A program made the translations under genes and the position numbers. From JBHIEE01 sp046760445 (GTDB lineage Bacteria > Acidobacteriota > Aminicenantia > JdFR-78), in contig JBHIEE010000004.1 of assembly GCA_046760445.1 (NCBI GenBank), forward strand, positions 1-52,241: a stretch of 52,241 nt of DNA. Reading direction: 5' to 3'. Below the pieces are notes generated by a model. That model searched no databases. It had not been told where the DNA came from and was given only the letters and a program-made list of their open reading frames with translations. Every line of letters begins with the position of its first letter. The stretch's first letter is position 1. Of this stretch, positions 26,784 through 35,647 are shown in pieces.

Positions 26784-26829
26784 TGCAGCAAACAATACAG
26801 ATAAGTTATGCAGCAAACAATACAGATAA
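26784..26829. repeat. two-copy direct repeat, 25-bp period
   Basis: TGCAGCAAACAATACAGATAA occurs at 26784-26804 and 26809-26829. Only two copies exist and there are no spacers, so this is not a CRISPR array. The surrounding gap 26675-27120 has no gene; it also holds the tRNA-like fragment at 26933 and a weak hairpin near 26890. Confidence 0.8.
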
Positions 26830-26932
26830 TTGGAATAATACACTACTCCCCTTTTTCTGGAAGTTAGTGATTTTTCAGTAAGTTGCTGGCTTTCTTTGCT
26901 TTACAAGAAAGTTAGGTTTTTCTTCCCGGAGC

Positions 26933-26961
26933 ATTTTGAGTCCAGCGCCTCTGCCAATTCC
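26933..26961 (-). pseudogene. fragment resembling the 5' half of a tRNA-Leu
   Basis: On the minus strand, GGAATTGGCAGAGGCGCTGG followed by ACTCAAAAT matches the D arm and anticodon loop typical of bacterial tRNA-Leu (anticodon CAA in CTCAAAA). The sequence after it does not form the other half of the anticodon stem or a T arm. It looks like a remnant left by recombination or integration at a tRNA gene. Confidence 0.4.
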
Positions 26962-27120
26962 AATATAGAGATTTTTAATTATAAAATCCTTTCTCCTCGG
27001 TCTAAAATTTAACTGTGTCCAAATTTACTCGAAAATTTTTAAGGATTGATTTTTTACGGATATAATTATACAATTCATTCTTAATTTTTTTTTTAATAAT
27101 TTAATAATGGAGGATTAAAA

Positions 27121-28317
27121 ATGGATGTTAATATCATTGAAAGGGCCAAAGAACAGTTTGCCAGAATCATTGAGGAGCAGCTTCAGAGGGTTGAAGCAAT
27201 GAAAAAGGCTGAAGACTGGATTGATTATCAGACGCTGAAACCAATCATTATTGGAATCGTAGGAGGAGATGGGATTGGTCCTTATATAGCAGCTGAAGCT
27301 CGTCGGGTTCTTGAATTTTTATTAAAAGAGGAGGAGAAAGAAGGAAAAGTTGAATTAAGGAATATTGAGGGGCTGACTATTGAGAATCGAGCCAAGCAGA
27401 TGAAGGCTATTCCAGATGATGTTTTGGCTGAAATTAAAAAATGTCATGTTATTTTAAAAGGCCCGACTACAACTCCAAGAAAAGGTGATCCATGGCCGAA
27501 CATTGAAAGCGCTAATGTAGCTATGCGTCGGAAACTTGATTTGTTCGCCAATGTCAGACCGGTTAAAGTTCCTAAGGAAGGGATTGATTGGATATTCTTC
27601 CGGGAAAACACGGAAGGAGCTTATATTCTCGGTAGTAAAGGATTTAATATCACTGACGATTTGGCAGTTGATTTTAAAGTGATTACTACCCAGGGAAGTG
27701 AGAGAATTATCAGGTTAGCTTTTGAATATGCCAGAAAGAATAAAATAAATCGGGTGACCATTGTTACTAAAGCCAATGTGGTTAAAACGACTGATGGGAA
27801 ATTTCTTGATATTGGCTATAAAATCGCCCAGGAATACCCAGAAATTGAATGTGACGACTGGTATATTGATATTATGACTGCAAAATTGGTTGATCCTAAA
27901 CGCCGCACTCAATTCAGAGTTGTTGTTCTGCCTAATCTTTATGGTGATATCCTGACCGATGAAGCAGCAGAATTTCAGGGAGGAGTAGGCACTGCTGGCA
28001 GTGCCAATATTGGGAAACGGTATGCCATGTTCGAAGCAATTCACGGTTCTGCTCCAAGAATGGTCAAGGAAGGAAGATCTGATTATGCTGACCCAAGCAG
28101 TATGATTCGCGCAGCAGCCATGCTTTTGAATCATATTGGTTATGAAGAAAAGGGCAAAAAATTAGAAATGGCCCTTGATATCTGTGGGCAGTATGAAAAG
28201 AAACTGGTCATAACTGGTCGACCAGGAGGGGCAACAGGAGGAGAATTTGCTGATTATTTGATGGAGACCCTTGAACAACTTGATTTAGAAAATAAATGGA
28301 GAAGTTTTCAGCCGTGA
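27121..28317 (+). CDS. icd: isocitrate dehydrogenase (isocitrate/isopropylmalate family)
   Basis: A 398-residue enzyme preceded by GGAGG. It oxidises isocitrate to 2-oxoglutarate and CO2 in the citric-acid cycle. The family signature is IGIVGGDGIGPYIAAEA. The choice of isocitrate over isopropylmalate rests on ESANVAMRRKLDLFANVRP, which keeps the SxNxxxR substrate site of isocitrate dehydrogenases. Other conserved segments are ENTEGAYILGSKGF, KANVVKTTDGKF, LYGDILTDEAAEFQGGVG (metal-binding Asp) and AIHGSAPRM before the nucleotide site. I cannot decide between NAD and NADP. It is followed by the beta-barrel gene after 31 bp. Confidence 0.85.
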   Translation: MDVNIIERAKEQFARIIEEQLQRVEAMKKAEDWIDYQTLKPIIIGIVGGDGIGPYIAAEARRVLEFLLKEEEKEGKVELRNIEGLTIENRAKQMKAIPDDVLAEIKKCHVILKGPTTTPRKGDPWPNIESANVAMRRKLDLFANVRPVKVPKEGIDWIFFRENTEGAYILGSKGFNITDDLAVDFKVITTQGSERIIRLAFEYARKNKINRVTIVTKANVVKTTDGKFLDIGYKIAQEYPEIECDDWYIDIMTAKLVDPKRRTQFRVVVLPNLYGDILTDEAAEFQGGVGTAGSANIGKRYAMFEAIHGSAPRMVKEGRSDYADPSSMIRAAAMLLNHIGYEEKGKKLEMALDICGQYEKKLVITGRPGGATGGEFADYLMETLEQLDLENKWRSFQP

Positions 28318-28348
28318 ATATTTTAGAAAACCAGAAAAGGAGAGAAAA

Positions 28349-29125
28349 ATAAAAAAATTAAGTTTATTCATTTCTATTTTATTAACTTTTTTTTTCTTTC
28401 AACAAACTCTGCCAGCTTCAAATCAGTGGGAAATAGGTATTCACTATTCTGTGTGGACAGTTGATCTGGTGAAATCGTCACTTAAATCACCCTTAGGTGA
28501 ATTATTTGAGGATGCCTTTAAAGAAATTTATTATGAAGATTATCCTGGTCTGAATGAACTTCTTTATCAACAACAATTTAATTTTGATTCCGGGGGAAAT
28601 AATTATGGGCTGGAAATAAGATTTTATCCTCTTGGAAAAGAAAGCGTAATTAGTTTTGGCTTGGCTATTGAAAAAACAAAGATGGAAGTTAAGCTTGATG
28701 GTTCTGTTCAGACTCAATTTATTGATGGGTCTTTTTTTAAAGGCACAACTGATGGAAAGCTAATTGTTGCACCAGTGTCTTATCATTTTAATCTTCGTTG
28801 GGAGATAAAGCCTTCCTGGCGTGTGCATCCTTACCTGACTCTTGGTCTGGGAATAGCTCGGTTAAAAGGAACCGTTTCTTATTTTTATTCAGGTGAATTC
28901 TATAATGCTCTAGATGGAACACTTGAATCTCAATCCAATTCTGATGAATTGACTTTAGATGAACTTGAAGAAGAAAATGAAGATCTTGATTTACCTAATG
29001 ATTTACCCATTATTCAATTTAATCTCGGGGTAAAAGGAAGAATTGTCGAAGACCTGTCTCTCTTGATAGATTTTGGATTGTGGAATGGATTTCTATTCAG
29101 ATTTGGATTGGCTTATCGATTTTGA
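28349..29125 (+). CDS. outer-membrane beta-barrel protein with an ATA start
   Basis: The frame is open from 28349 and gives 258 residues. It begins (M)KKLSLFISILLTFFFFQQ and then LPASNQWEIG, a clean signal peptide. No ATG, GTG or TTG lies in frame until the GTG at 28451, which would remove the signal. AAAGGAG stands six bases before an ATA at 28349-28351, so initiation at this ATA is the simplest reading. The mature part has alternating strands (GGNNYGLEIRFYPLGKE, VSYHFNLRWEIKPSWRVHP) and an acidic loop, and ends in FRFGLAYRF with a terminal Phe as in outer-membrane barrels. It resembles small OmpW/OmpX-type barrels; the cargo is unknown. Confidence 0.75.
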   Translation: MKKLSLFISILLTFFFFQQTLPASNQWEIGIHYSVWTVDLVKSSLKSPLGELFEDAFKEIYYEDYPGLNELLYQQQFNFDSGGNNYGLEIRFYPLGKESVISFGLAIEKTKMEVKLDGSVQTQFIDGSFFKGTTDGKLIVAPVSYHFNLRWEIKPSWRVHPYLTLGLGIARLKGTVSYFYSGEFYNALDGTLESQSNSDELTLDELEEENEDLDLPNDLPIIQFNLGVKGRIVEDLSLLIDFGLWNGFLFRFGLAYRF

Positions 29126-29197
29126 TTCAGGGATATTTCTTTCTAATCTCTATTTACCAGTTATTATTTTATTTCTATTCACAAAAAGATTAAAAAA

Positions 29198-29216
29198 TGG
29201 TAAAATAATTTTACCA
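29198..29216. promoter_or_regulatory. perfect 9-bp dyad just upstream of ftsH
   Basis: TGGTAAAAT-A-ATTTTACCA is a perfect palindrome about the central A, ending 20 bp before the ftsH start. It overlaps a possible -10 (TAAAAT), as an operator would. The function is not shown by sequence alone. Confidence 0.45.
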
Positions 29217-29236
29217 AGAAAGATGAGGAAAAAATA

Positions 29237-31144
29237 ATGGCTAAAAAGGGGCGCCCTTTTAAAAATTTGTTTTTTTGGATAATAGCTGGTGCAATCATTA
29301 TTATGCTTTGGAGTTTACTCCAATCACCTGGAACATCCAAAAAGGAACTTAGGTTTAGTGAGTTTCTGGACGAAGTAGAGAAGAATAAAATTGCCGAAGT
29401 AACAATTGCTGGCAATGAAATAAAAGGTATATATAAAGATGAAGTCGCATTCAAGACTTATTCTCCTCCTGAATTTAATGATTTAGTTACTATCCTGAGA
29501 AGACATAATGTTGTTATTTCAGCAAAAAATACTACTCGCAGTCCCTGGGTGTCAAATCTTTTTATCTGGCTGCCGATGGTAATCTTAATTGGTTTCTGGA
29601 TCTTCTTTATGAGACAAATGCAGGCTGGAGGGAATAAAGCACTTTCTTTTGGAAAAAGCAGGGCTAAACTTTTCTCAGATATTCAAAAAAAGATCACCTT
29701 TAAGGATGTGGCTGGGGTAGAAGAAGCCAAAGAAGAATTAAAGGAAATAATCGAGTTCTTAAAAGATCCTCAAAAATTCCAAAAATTAGGTGGGAAAATC
29801 CCTAAAGGTGTTCTTCTGGTTGGTGCTCCAGGAACTGGAAAAACATTATTAGCCCGCGCTGTGGCTGGAGAAGCGAATGTTCCTTTTTTTTCGATTAGTG
29901 GGTCTGACTTTGTCGAAATGTTTGTCGGAGTAGGTGCTTCTCGAGTAAGAGATTTATTTGAACAAGGAAAAAAGCATGCCCCTTGTTTAATTTTTATTGA
30001 TGAAATAGATGCTGTTGGAAGACAGAGAGGAGCTGGCTTGGGTGGCGGCCATGATGAGCGTGAGCAAACCCTTAATCAGCTTTTAGTTGAAATGGATGGG
30101 TTCGATTCCAATGAAGGAGTTATCCTTATTGCTGCAACTAACAGACCAGACATTTTAGACACAGCACTTTTAAGGCCTGGGAGGTTTGACCGAAGGATTG
30201 TGGTTAATATGCCGGATGTGAAAGGAAGAGAGGAAATTTTAAAAGTCCATACTCGGAAGATTCCCTTGGCCGATGATACAGATTTGTCAGTTCTTGCCCG
30301 ATCTACGCCCGGCTTCTCAGGAGCTGATTTAGCCAATTTAGTTAATGAAGCGGCTTTAATTGCTGCCCGCTATGAAGAGGATAAAGTTCAAATGAAAGAT
30401 TTGGAATATGCCAAAGATAAAGTTTTAATGGGAGCTGAAAGAAAAAGTCTGATAATTAGTGAAGAGGAAAAAAGAAGTACTGCTCATCATGAGGGAGGAC
30501 ATGCTTTAGTCGCAGCCATATTGCCAGAAGCTGATCCCATTCACAAAGTGACTATTATTCCCCGTGGGCTTGCCTTGGGAGTAACTCAGCAACTTCCCCT
30601 TGATGATCGATATACTTACTCAAAGAATTATCTGGAAGCCCAGTTGGCTGTTCTCCTTGCCGGTCGGATAGCAGAGGAGGTAGTTTTAGATAAATTGACT
30701 ACTGGGGCAGCCAATGATTTTGAAAAAGCCACTGAAATTGCTCGAAAGATGGTTTGTGAGTGGGGAATGTCTGATTTGGGACCACTGACTTTTGGGGAGA
30801 GAGATGATTTAATTTTTTTGGGCCGGGATCTGGCGATGAATAAGAATTTTAGTGAAAACACAGCGAAAAAAATTGATGAGGAGGTTAAGAAAATAATTAA
30901 TAAGAGTTACACTCAAGCTCGCCAGATAATAGAGAAAAATAAAGACAAATTAATCAGAATTGCCGAGTATTTGCTTGAAAAAGAAGTTCTTAATTCTGAG
31001 GAAATAAAGAATATTATTGAAGGAAAAGAATTACCTCGAGTAAAAAAAGAACCCGTTAAAGGGAAGGTAACGGTTAAGAAGCCTGAAAAAAGGAAAATAA
31101 AGAAGAGTCCATCAGTTAAAAAGCCAGATTTAGCCGAAGCATGA
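29237..31144 (+). CDS. ftsH: ATP-dependent zinc metalloprotease FtsH
   Basis: A 635-residue membrane protease that pulls damaged or regulatory membrane proteins into a hexameric chamber. Two transmembrane helices flank a short periplasmic domain (LFFWIIAGAIIIMLW near 10-25 and LPMVILIGFWIFFM near 112-126). The AAA module has Walker A GAPGTGKT, Walker B LIFIDEIDAVGRQRG and the second region of homology NRPDILDTALLRPGRFDRR. The zinc site is H418-E-G-G-H422; most FtsH proteins have HEAGH, so this one has Gly in place of Ala, with metal ligands intact. The C-terminal 40 residues are Lys- and Pro-rich. Its TGA overlaps the folP ATG (ATGA), so translation is coupled. Confidence 0.97.
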   Translation: MAKKGRPFKNLFFWIIAGAIIIMLWSLLQSPGTSKKELRFSEFLDEVEKNKIAEVTIAGNEIKGIYKDEVAFKTYSPPEFNDLVTILRRHNVVISAKNTTRSPWVSNLFIWLPMVILIGFWIFFMRQMQAGGNKALSFGKSRAKLFSDIQKKITFKDVAGVEEAKEELKEIIEFLKDPQKFQKLGGKIPKGVLLVGAPGTGKTLLARAVAGEANVPFFSISGSDFVEMFVGVGASRVRDLFEQGKKHAPCLIFIDEIDAVGRQRGAGLGGGHDEREQTLNQLLVEMDGFDSNEGVILIAATNRPDILDTALLRPGRFDRRIVVNMPDVKGREEILKVHTRKIPLADDTDLSVLARSTPGFSGADLANLVNEAALIAARYEEDKVQMKDLEYAKDKVLMGAERKSLIISEEEKRSTAHHEGGHALVAAILPEADPIHKVTIIPRGLALGVTQQLPLDDRYTYSKNYLEAQLAVLLAGRIAEEVVLDKLTTGAANDFEKATEIARKMVCEWGMSDLGPLTFGERDDLIFLGRDLAMNKNFSENTAKKIDEEVKKIINKSYTQARQIIEKNKDKLIRIAEYLLEKEVLNSEEIKNIIEGKELPRVKKEPVKGKVTVKKPEKRKIKKSPSVKKPDLAEA

Positions 31145-32004
31145 GAAAGAGATTTAAGATTGAAATCAGAGGAAAGAATTATACCTTAGGAGAAAGAACT
31201 TGGATAATGGGTATTTTAAATGTCACCCCCGATTCTTTTTCCGATGGAGGTCTTTATTTTGATCAAGCTAAAGCAGTTGATAGGGGGTTAGAACTTGCTG
31301 CTGAAGGGGCGGATATTATTGATGTCGGAGGAGAAAGCACTCGACCTGGCTCAGACTTTATTCCAGTTGAAGAAGAATTAAAAAGAGTTATTCCTGTTAT
31401 TTCAAAATTAAAAGAAAAAACACATGCCTTTATTTCTATAGATTCTAATAAATCTCAGGTTATTAAAGCAGCTCTTGATGAGGGAGCTGAGATAGTGAAT
31501 GATATAAGCTCATTCAGATTCGATAGCAAAATAGTGTCAATTGTTGCTGAAAGAAACGTTCCTCTTGTGTTAATGCATATGAAGGGCGCGCCTAAGACAA
31601 TGCAGATAAATCCGGTTTATGAGAATCTCCTTCAAGAGATAAACTCATTTCTTGAGGAAAGGATAAACAAAGCAGTTAAAAATGGAGTTAAAAGAGAACA
31701 AATAATAATTGATCCTGGAATTGGTTTTGGTAAAACTTGGCGGGATAATTTGAGAATAATAAATGAATTACAATTTTTAGAAATTTTAGATAGACCTATC
31801 CTGATTGGCCCTTCAAGAAAATCATTTATTGGTCAGGTTCTTGAGGAACCTGAGGATAAGAGGCTGGAAGGAACGATTGTTTCTTCAATTATCGCTCTCG
31901 AAAGGGGAGCTCATATTGTCCGAGTGCATGATGTAGCGGAAGTCAAAAAAGCAGTTGTAATGGCTGAATCCATTCTTTCCTTTAATTCGGTTAATACTCC
32001 TTAG
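31141..32004 (+). CDS. folP: dihydropteroate synthase
   Basis: A 287-residue cytoplasmic enzyme that joins 4-aminobenzoate to dihydropterin pyrophosphate in folate synthesis. All signature segments are present: MGILNVTPDSFSDGG, DVGGESTRPG, EIVNDISSF, DPGIGFGKT and GPSRKSFIG. The start overlaps the ftsH stop by four bases, and the cdaA gene begins 15 bp after it. This places folate synthesis in one transcript with the cyclic di-AMP and cell-wall genes. folE, which starts the same pathway, is at 42650 on the other strand. Confidence 0.96.
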   Translation: MRKRFKIEIRGKNYTLGERTWIMGILNVTPDSFSDGGLYFDQAKAVDRGLELAAEGADIIDVGGESTRPGSDFIPVEEELKRVIPVISKLKEKTHAFISIDSNKSQVIKAALDEGAEIVNDISSFRFDSKIVSIVAERNVPLVLMHMKGAPKTMQINPVYENLLQEINSFLEERINKAVKNGVKREQIIIDPGIGFGKTWRDNLRIINELQFLEILDRPILIGPSRKSFIGQVLEEPEDKRLEGTIVSSIIALERGAHIVRVHDVAEVKKAVVMAESILSFNSVNTP

Positions 32005-32019
32005 GTTAAAAAAGAATAA

Positions 32020-32793
32020 ATGTCTGAGGTAATTAATGCTCTGTCTCAGTTCAGTTTTGTTGATCTAATTGATATTTTTTTAGTCTCATTTATCCTTTAT
32101 CATTTATTTTTATTAATCAAAGACACCAAAGCTTACCAGATGGCCGTTGGTTTGGCGATTATTGGCTTTTTATATATTGTTACTAAATGGACAAGCTTGA
32201 CTACTTCTAATTGGTTAATTAGAAATTTCTTTACCTACTTAATTATTGCTATTATTGTTCTTTTTCAAGAAGAAATAAGAAGATTTTTAGCTGAGCTTGG
32301 TTCCCGAACATTACGGCGGCGTCCATTTTCCTCTAGGACATCTAAAGAGAGTCTAGAAGAAATTGTCCTGGCTGCTGATTTTCTCTCTCAGAAAAAGATT
32401 GGTGCTTTGATTGCCATCGAGAAAGAGATTGCTTTAAAGGGCTATGCTGATCGAGGAACTAAAATTGGAGCTGAAGTTTCCCGTGATTTACTTATCAGCT
32501 TGTTCTTTCCTCGATCTCCTCTCCATGATGGAGCAGTAATTGTTCAAAACAATAAAATTACTGCGGCTGGCTGTCTTCTTCCTCTTCCTCCCACTCATAC
32601 TTTAGGGGAGGAGTTCAGTCCAAGAACAAGACATTTAGCAGCAGTTGGCCTTTCTCAGGAAACAGATGCTGCAGTAGTGGTTGTTTCTGAAGAAACAGGC
32701 AAGATTTCTTTAGCTATTAAAGGAAACTTGGAAAGGAATTTTGATAGAGAGAAATTGTTAAAAAGATTACTCAATTATCTGGAAGGAAAATGA
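32020..32793 (+). CDS. cdaA: diadenylate cyclase CdaA/DacA
   Basis: A 257-residue membrane enzyme that makes cyclic di-AMP from two ATP. Three N-terminal transmembrane helices (IDIFLVSFILYHLFLLI, MAVGLAIIGFLYIVTKW, NFFTYLIIAIIVLFQEE) precede the DAC domain from about residue 100. The catalytic DGA motif is in RSPLHDGAVIVQNN. The second ATP motif, usually GTRHRAA, reads RTRHLAAVGLS, so its final Arg is Leu. The gene overlaps cdaR by four bases (ATGA) and is followed by glmM. The order cdaA-cdaR-glmM is widely conserved, and in other bacteria these products interact. Confidence 0.95.
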   Translation: MSEVINALSQFSFVDLIDIFLVSFILYHLFLLIKDTKAYQMAVGLAIIGFLYIVTKWTSLTTSNWLIRNFFTYLIIAIIVLFQEEIRRFLAELGSRTLRRRPFSSRTSKESLEEIVLAADFLSQKKIGALIAIEKEIALKGYADRGTKIGAEVSRDLLISLFFPRSPLHDGAVIVQNNKITAAGCLLPLPPTHTLGEEFSPRTRHLAAVGLSQETDAAVVVVSEETGKISLAIKGNLERNFDREKLLKRLLNYLEGK

Positions 32794-33509
32794 AAAAGAA
32801 GATTCGTGATTTTTTTCTTAACAACTGGGAATTGAAATTATTTTCTTTGTTACTTTCTTTTATTTTATGGATAACTTTAATTCCCCGAGTAAAAACATTT
32901 TCAGATAAAAACTTGACCATTCCTTTAGAACCACATAATATTCCGTCCAATATGGAGATAGTGGAGAAACCACCACCAACTATTGATGTCATTATTAGGG
33001 CGTCAAAGAGTGTTCTTGAACAAATAACTTCATCTACTGTGGTGGCTAAATTAAATTTAGAAGGAGCAACTCCTCTTCAAGAAGAGTATCCCTTAGATAA
33101 GGATATGATTGCTCTTCCTTCTGGAGCCAAAGTGGTGAGAATAACACCCAATAAAGTGAGGCTAAAATTAGAAAGAATAAAAGAAGTTTATCTAAAAATA
33201 GAATCTAATATTATTGGTGAGTTGCCTCCTAATTTAAAAATTGAGAGGATAGAGGTTATTCCTCCAGAAGTTAAGGTTCAGGGCCCTGAAAGCAAAGTTT
33301 CCCAGGAAGAAGTGATCACTACTGCCCCAATTGACATTTCAAGTTTAGAATCTACTAATGTGGAATTAAAACCAAGTTTAATTTTGCCCAATCCCTATTT
33401 AAGATTGGCCTCTGATACAGAAGTGAAGATAAAAATTATTCTTGTTTCTATTGAGGAACCTGTTGAGAAGAATGAGTCAGTCGAGAAGAAAAGCAAGAAA
33501 ACTGATTGA
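32790..33509 (+). CDS. cdaR: YbbR-domain regulator CdaR
   Basis: A 239-residue protein with one N-terminal membrane anchor (WELKLFSLLLSFILWITLIP), the typical opening of this family, and two or more YbbR beta domains outside (for example IEVIPPEVKVQGPESKVSQ). It is known elsewhere to bind and modulate the diadenylate cyclase next to it. Its start overlaps the cdaA stop by four bases. The C-terminus is Lys/Glu-rich (PVEKNESVEKKSKKTD). About four YbbR repeats are usual in Bacillota; this protein is shorter, with room for two. Confidence 0.88.
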   Translation: MKKKIRDFFLNNWELKLFSLLLSFILWITLIPRVKTFSDKNLTIPLEPHNIPSNMEIVEKPPPTIDVIIRASKSVLEQITSSTVVAKLNLEGATPLQEEYPLDKDMIALPSGAKVVRITPNKVRLKLERIKEVYLKIESNIIGELPPNLKIERIEVIPPEVKVQGPESKVSQEEVITTAPIDISSLESTNVELKPSLILPNPYLRLASDTEVKIKIILVSIEEPVEKNESVEKKSKKTD

Positions 33510-33549
33510 CAATCCCTATTTTAGAGTCTAAAAAAGAAGATGGAATAAA

Positions 33550-34890
33550 ATGCCGAAATATTTTGGCACTGATGGGATTCGAGCCAGAGCAGGGGAATTT
33601 CCTTTAGATTACTCTTCAATTTATACCCTCGGTCGAACTTTAGTCTCCTATTTAAAGAAAAGAGAAAAAGAGCCAGTAGTACTTATTGGTCGTGATACCA
33701 GAGAATCAGGGGAATGGATGGAGAAGGCTCTTATAGAGGGGATTAGAAGTGGGAGAGGACAAGATTTCTCTGCCGGGATTATTCCCACTTCAGCAGTTGC
33801 CTATCTGACTGTCAAATTTAATTATTCAGCTGGGGTAGTTATTTCTGCTTCTCATAATCCTTTTTATGACAATGGAATTAAAATTTTCTCCTCGGGAGGG
33901 AGAAAAATTTCACCAGTTATAGAAGAGGAGATCGAGAAAGCAATTGTTGTCTCTAAAGAAATCCCCGAAAGAAAAGAAAATGATTTAGAGGTAATATCTC
34001 AGCCTTCTTTTTCTCTGGAGTATGTGAAATTCCTAAAGAGTCAATTTCCCCGAACACTTTCGGGTAAAAATATCAAAATCGTGGTTGATTGCAGTAATGG
34101 CGCTTCTTTTGCGATAGCTCCTCAGGTCTTTTCAGAACTTGGATTTGATATTATCCCAATTAATAACCAGCCAGATGGGAAGAATATAAATTTAAATTGT
34201 GGTTCTCTTCATCCCGAGTTTTTAGTCCAGGAGGTAGTAAGGAATAAAGCTGATATAGGAATCGCTTATGATGGAGACACTGATCGGGCAATCTGGGTGG
34301 ATGAAAAAGGTAAAATATTGAATGGAGATTATACTTTATTTATTTTGTCCGGATTTATGAAAGAAAAAGGACAGCTTAGAACTCCCGAGATAGTTGCCAC
34401 CACGATGAGTAATTTGGGATTAGAATTAGCACTTGAGAAAAGGGGTTTTGAATTAATTCGAACTCCAGTGGGAGATAAGTATGTCTTGGAAGAGATGATT
34501 AAGAGAGGGTCGAGTTTAGGTGGCGAACAGTCAGGACATACTATTTTTCTTGATATATTTCCTACTGGAGACGGAATATTAACCAGTTTAAAAATGATGG
34601 AAGCCTTAATTGATCAGGAGAAAAGCCTATCTGAATTGGCTCAGGGGATGGAAGAATTCCCCCAAATTCTCCTCAATGTTGAGGTAAAAGAAAAAAAAGA
34701 CTTAACTCAATTTCCAGAAATTGTCAAATTAATTAAATATGTTGAACAGAAATTAAATAAAGAAGGGCGAGTTAATATCCGATATTCTGGCACGGAACCT
34801 AAAATAAGAATTATGGTTGAAGGAAAGAAATATCAAGATATTGAAAGGTATGCTCATCAAATAGCTGAAGGGATTAAAAAGTATTTATGA
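33550..34890 (+). CDS. glmM: phosphoglucosamine mutase
   Basis: A 446-residue cytoplasmic enzyme that converts glucosamine 6-phosphate to glucosamine 1-phosphate for UDP-GlcNAc, peptidoglycan and lipopolysaccharide. It opens with PKYFGTDGIRARAGEFPL. The phosphorylated Ser is in GVVISASHNPFYDNG near residue 100. The metal loop is AYDGDTDRAIWVDEKG, the sugar loop is LGGEQSGHTIF, and the phosphate-binding end is RYSGTEPKIRIMVEG. It follows cdaR by 40 bp in the conserved cdaA-cdaR-glmM arrangement. Confidence 0.97.
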   Translation: MPKYFGTDGIRARAGEFPLDYSSIYTLGRTLVSYLKKREKEPVVLIGRDTRESGEWMEKALIEGIRSGRGQDFSAGIIPTSAVAYLTVKFNYSAGVVISASHNPFYDNGIKIFSSGGRKISPVIEEEIEKAIVVSKEIPERKENDLEVISQPSFSLEYVKFLKSQFPRTLSGKNIKIVVDCSNGASFAIAPQVFSELGFDIIPINNQPDGKNINLNCGSLHPEFLVQEVVRNKADIGIAYDGDTDRAIWVDEKGKILNGDYTLFILSGFMKEKGQLRTPEIVATTMSNLGLELALEKRGFELIRTPVGDKYVLEEMIKRGSSLGGEQSGHTIFLDIFPTGDGILTSLKMMEALIDQEKSLSELAQGMEEFPQILLNVEVKEKKDLTQFPEIVKLIKYVEQKLNKEGRVNIRYSGTEPKIRIMVEGKKYQDIERYAHQIAEGIKKYL

Positions 34891-34939
34891 AAAGTGCAAG
34901 AATGAAAAAACATCTTGAAATGAAAGAAAGGGAGGTAAG

Positions 34940-35647
34940 ATGAAGTTAAGTGTGAATGTCGATCATATTGCCACTATCAGGCAAGCCAGAATGAGTACAC
35001 AGCCTGATCCTGTTTTCGCTGCTTTTTTAGCTGAACTGGCTGGGGCAGATGGAATAGTCATTCATTTAAGAGGAGATAGAAGACATATTCAGGAAAGAGA
35101 TTTAGACATTTTAAGAAAAACAATCAAGACAAAGTTAAATCTGGAGATGGCTGCTACCACAGAGATGAAGAAGATAGTTTTAACTTATCGACCAGATATG
35201 GTGACCCTGGTCCCAGAAAGAGAGGAAGAGTTAACCACTGAAGGAGGATTAGATGTTGTCCTTCATCAGGATCATTTAAAAAGCTTTGTTCAGGATTTAC
35301 TTCAAGCAAAGATTGAGGTTAGTTTATTTATTGACCCTGATTTAGAGCAGATTAAAGCCTCTCATCGGGTTGGTGCACCAATAATAGAGATAAATACGGG
35401 AAAATATGCTGAAGCTAAAAAGGAAGAGGCTTCAAAAGAACTGGAAAAGATAAAAGAAGCAGCCAGTTTTGGGTACCGGTTGGGGTTGAAAGTTGCTGCT
35501 GGTCATGGGCTGGATTATCAAAATGTTTTACCCATTACGGAAATAAAAGAAATAGAAGAGTTAAGTATTGGTTTTGCTATTATTGCTCAGGCAACTATTG
35601 TTGGTTTCGAGCAAGCAGTGAGAGAAATGTTTGCTTTAGTTAAATAG
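34940..35647 (+). CDS. pdxJ: pyridoxine 5'-phosphate synthase
   Basis: A 235-residue TIM-barrel enzyme that condenses 3-amino-2-oxopropyl phosphate with 1-deoxyxylulose 5-phosphate to give pyridoxine 5'-phosphate, in the DXP-dependent vitamin B6 route. It begins KLSVNVDHIATIRQARMS, with the conserved N-terminal strand and His. IHLRGDRRHIQERDL and EINTGKYAEAKKEE carry further active-site residues, and VAAGHGLDYQNVLPI is near the end. The length is normal, and a GGGAGG site precedes the start. It closes the ftsH-folP-cdaA-cdaR-glmM series. Confidence 0.96.
   Translation: MKLSVNVDHIATIRQARMSTQPDPVFAAFLAELAGADGIVIHLRGDRRHIQERDLDILRKTIKTKLNLEMAATTEMKKIVLTYRPDMVTLVPEREEELTTEGGLDVVLHQDHLKSFVQDLLQAKIEVSLFIDPDLEQIKASHRVGAPIIEINTGKYAEAKKEEASKELEKIKEAASFGYRLGLKVAAGHGLDYQNVLPITEIKEIEELSIGFAIIAQATIVGFEQAVREMFALVK

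Noticed and set aside
26784..26829. Possible CRISPR array
   Set aside because: Only two copies with a 4-base gap, no spacers and no cas genes.
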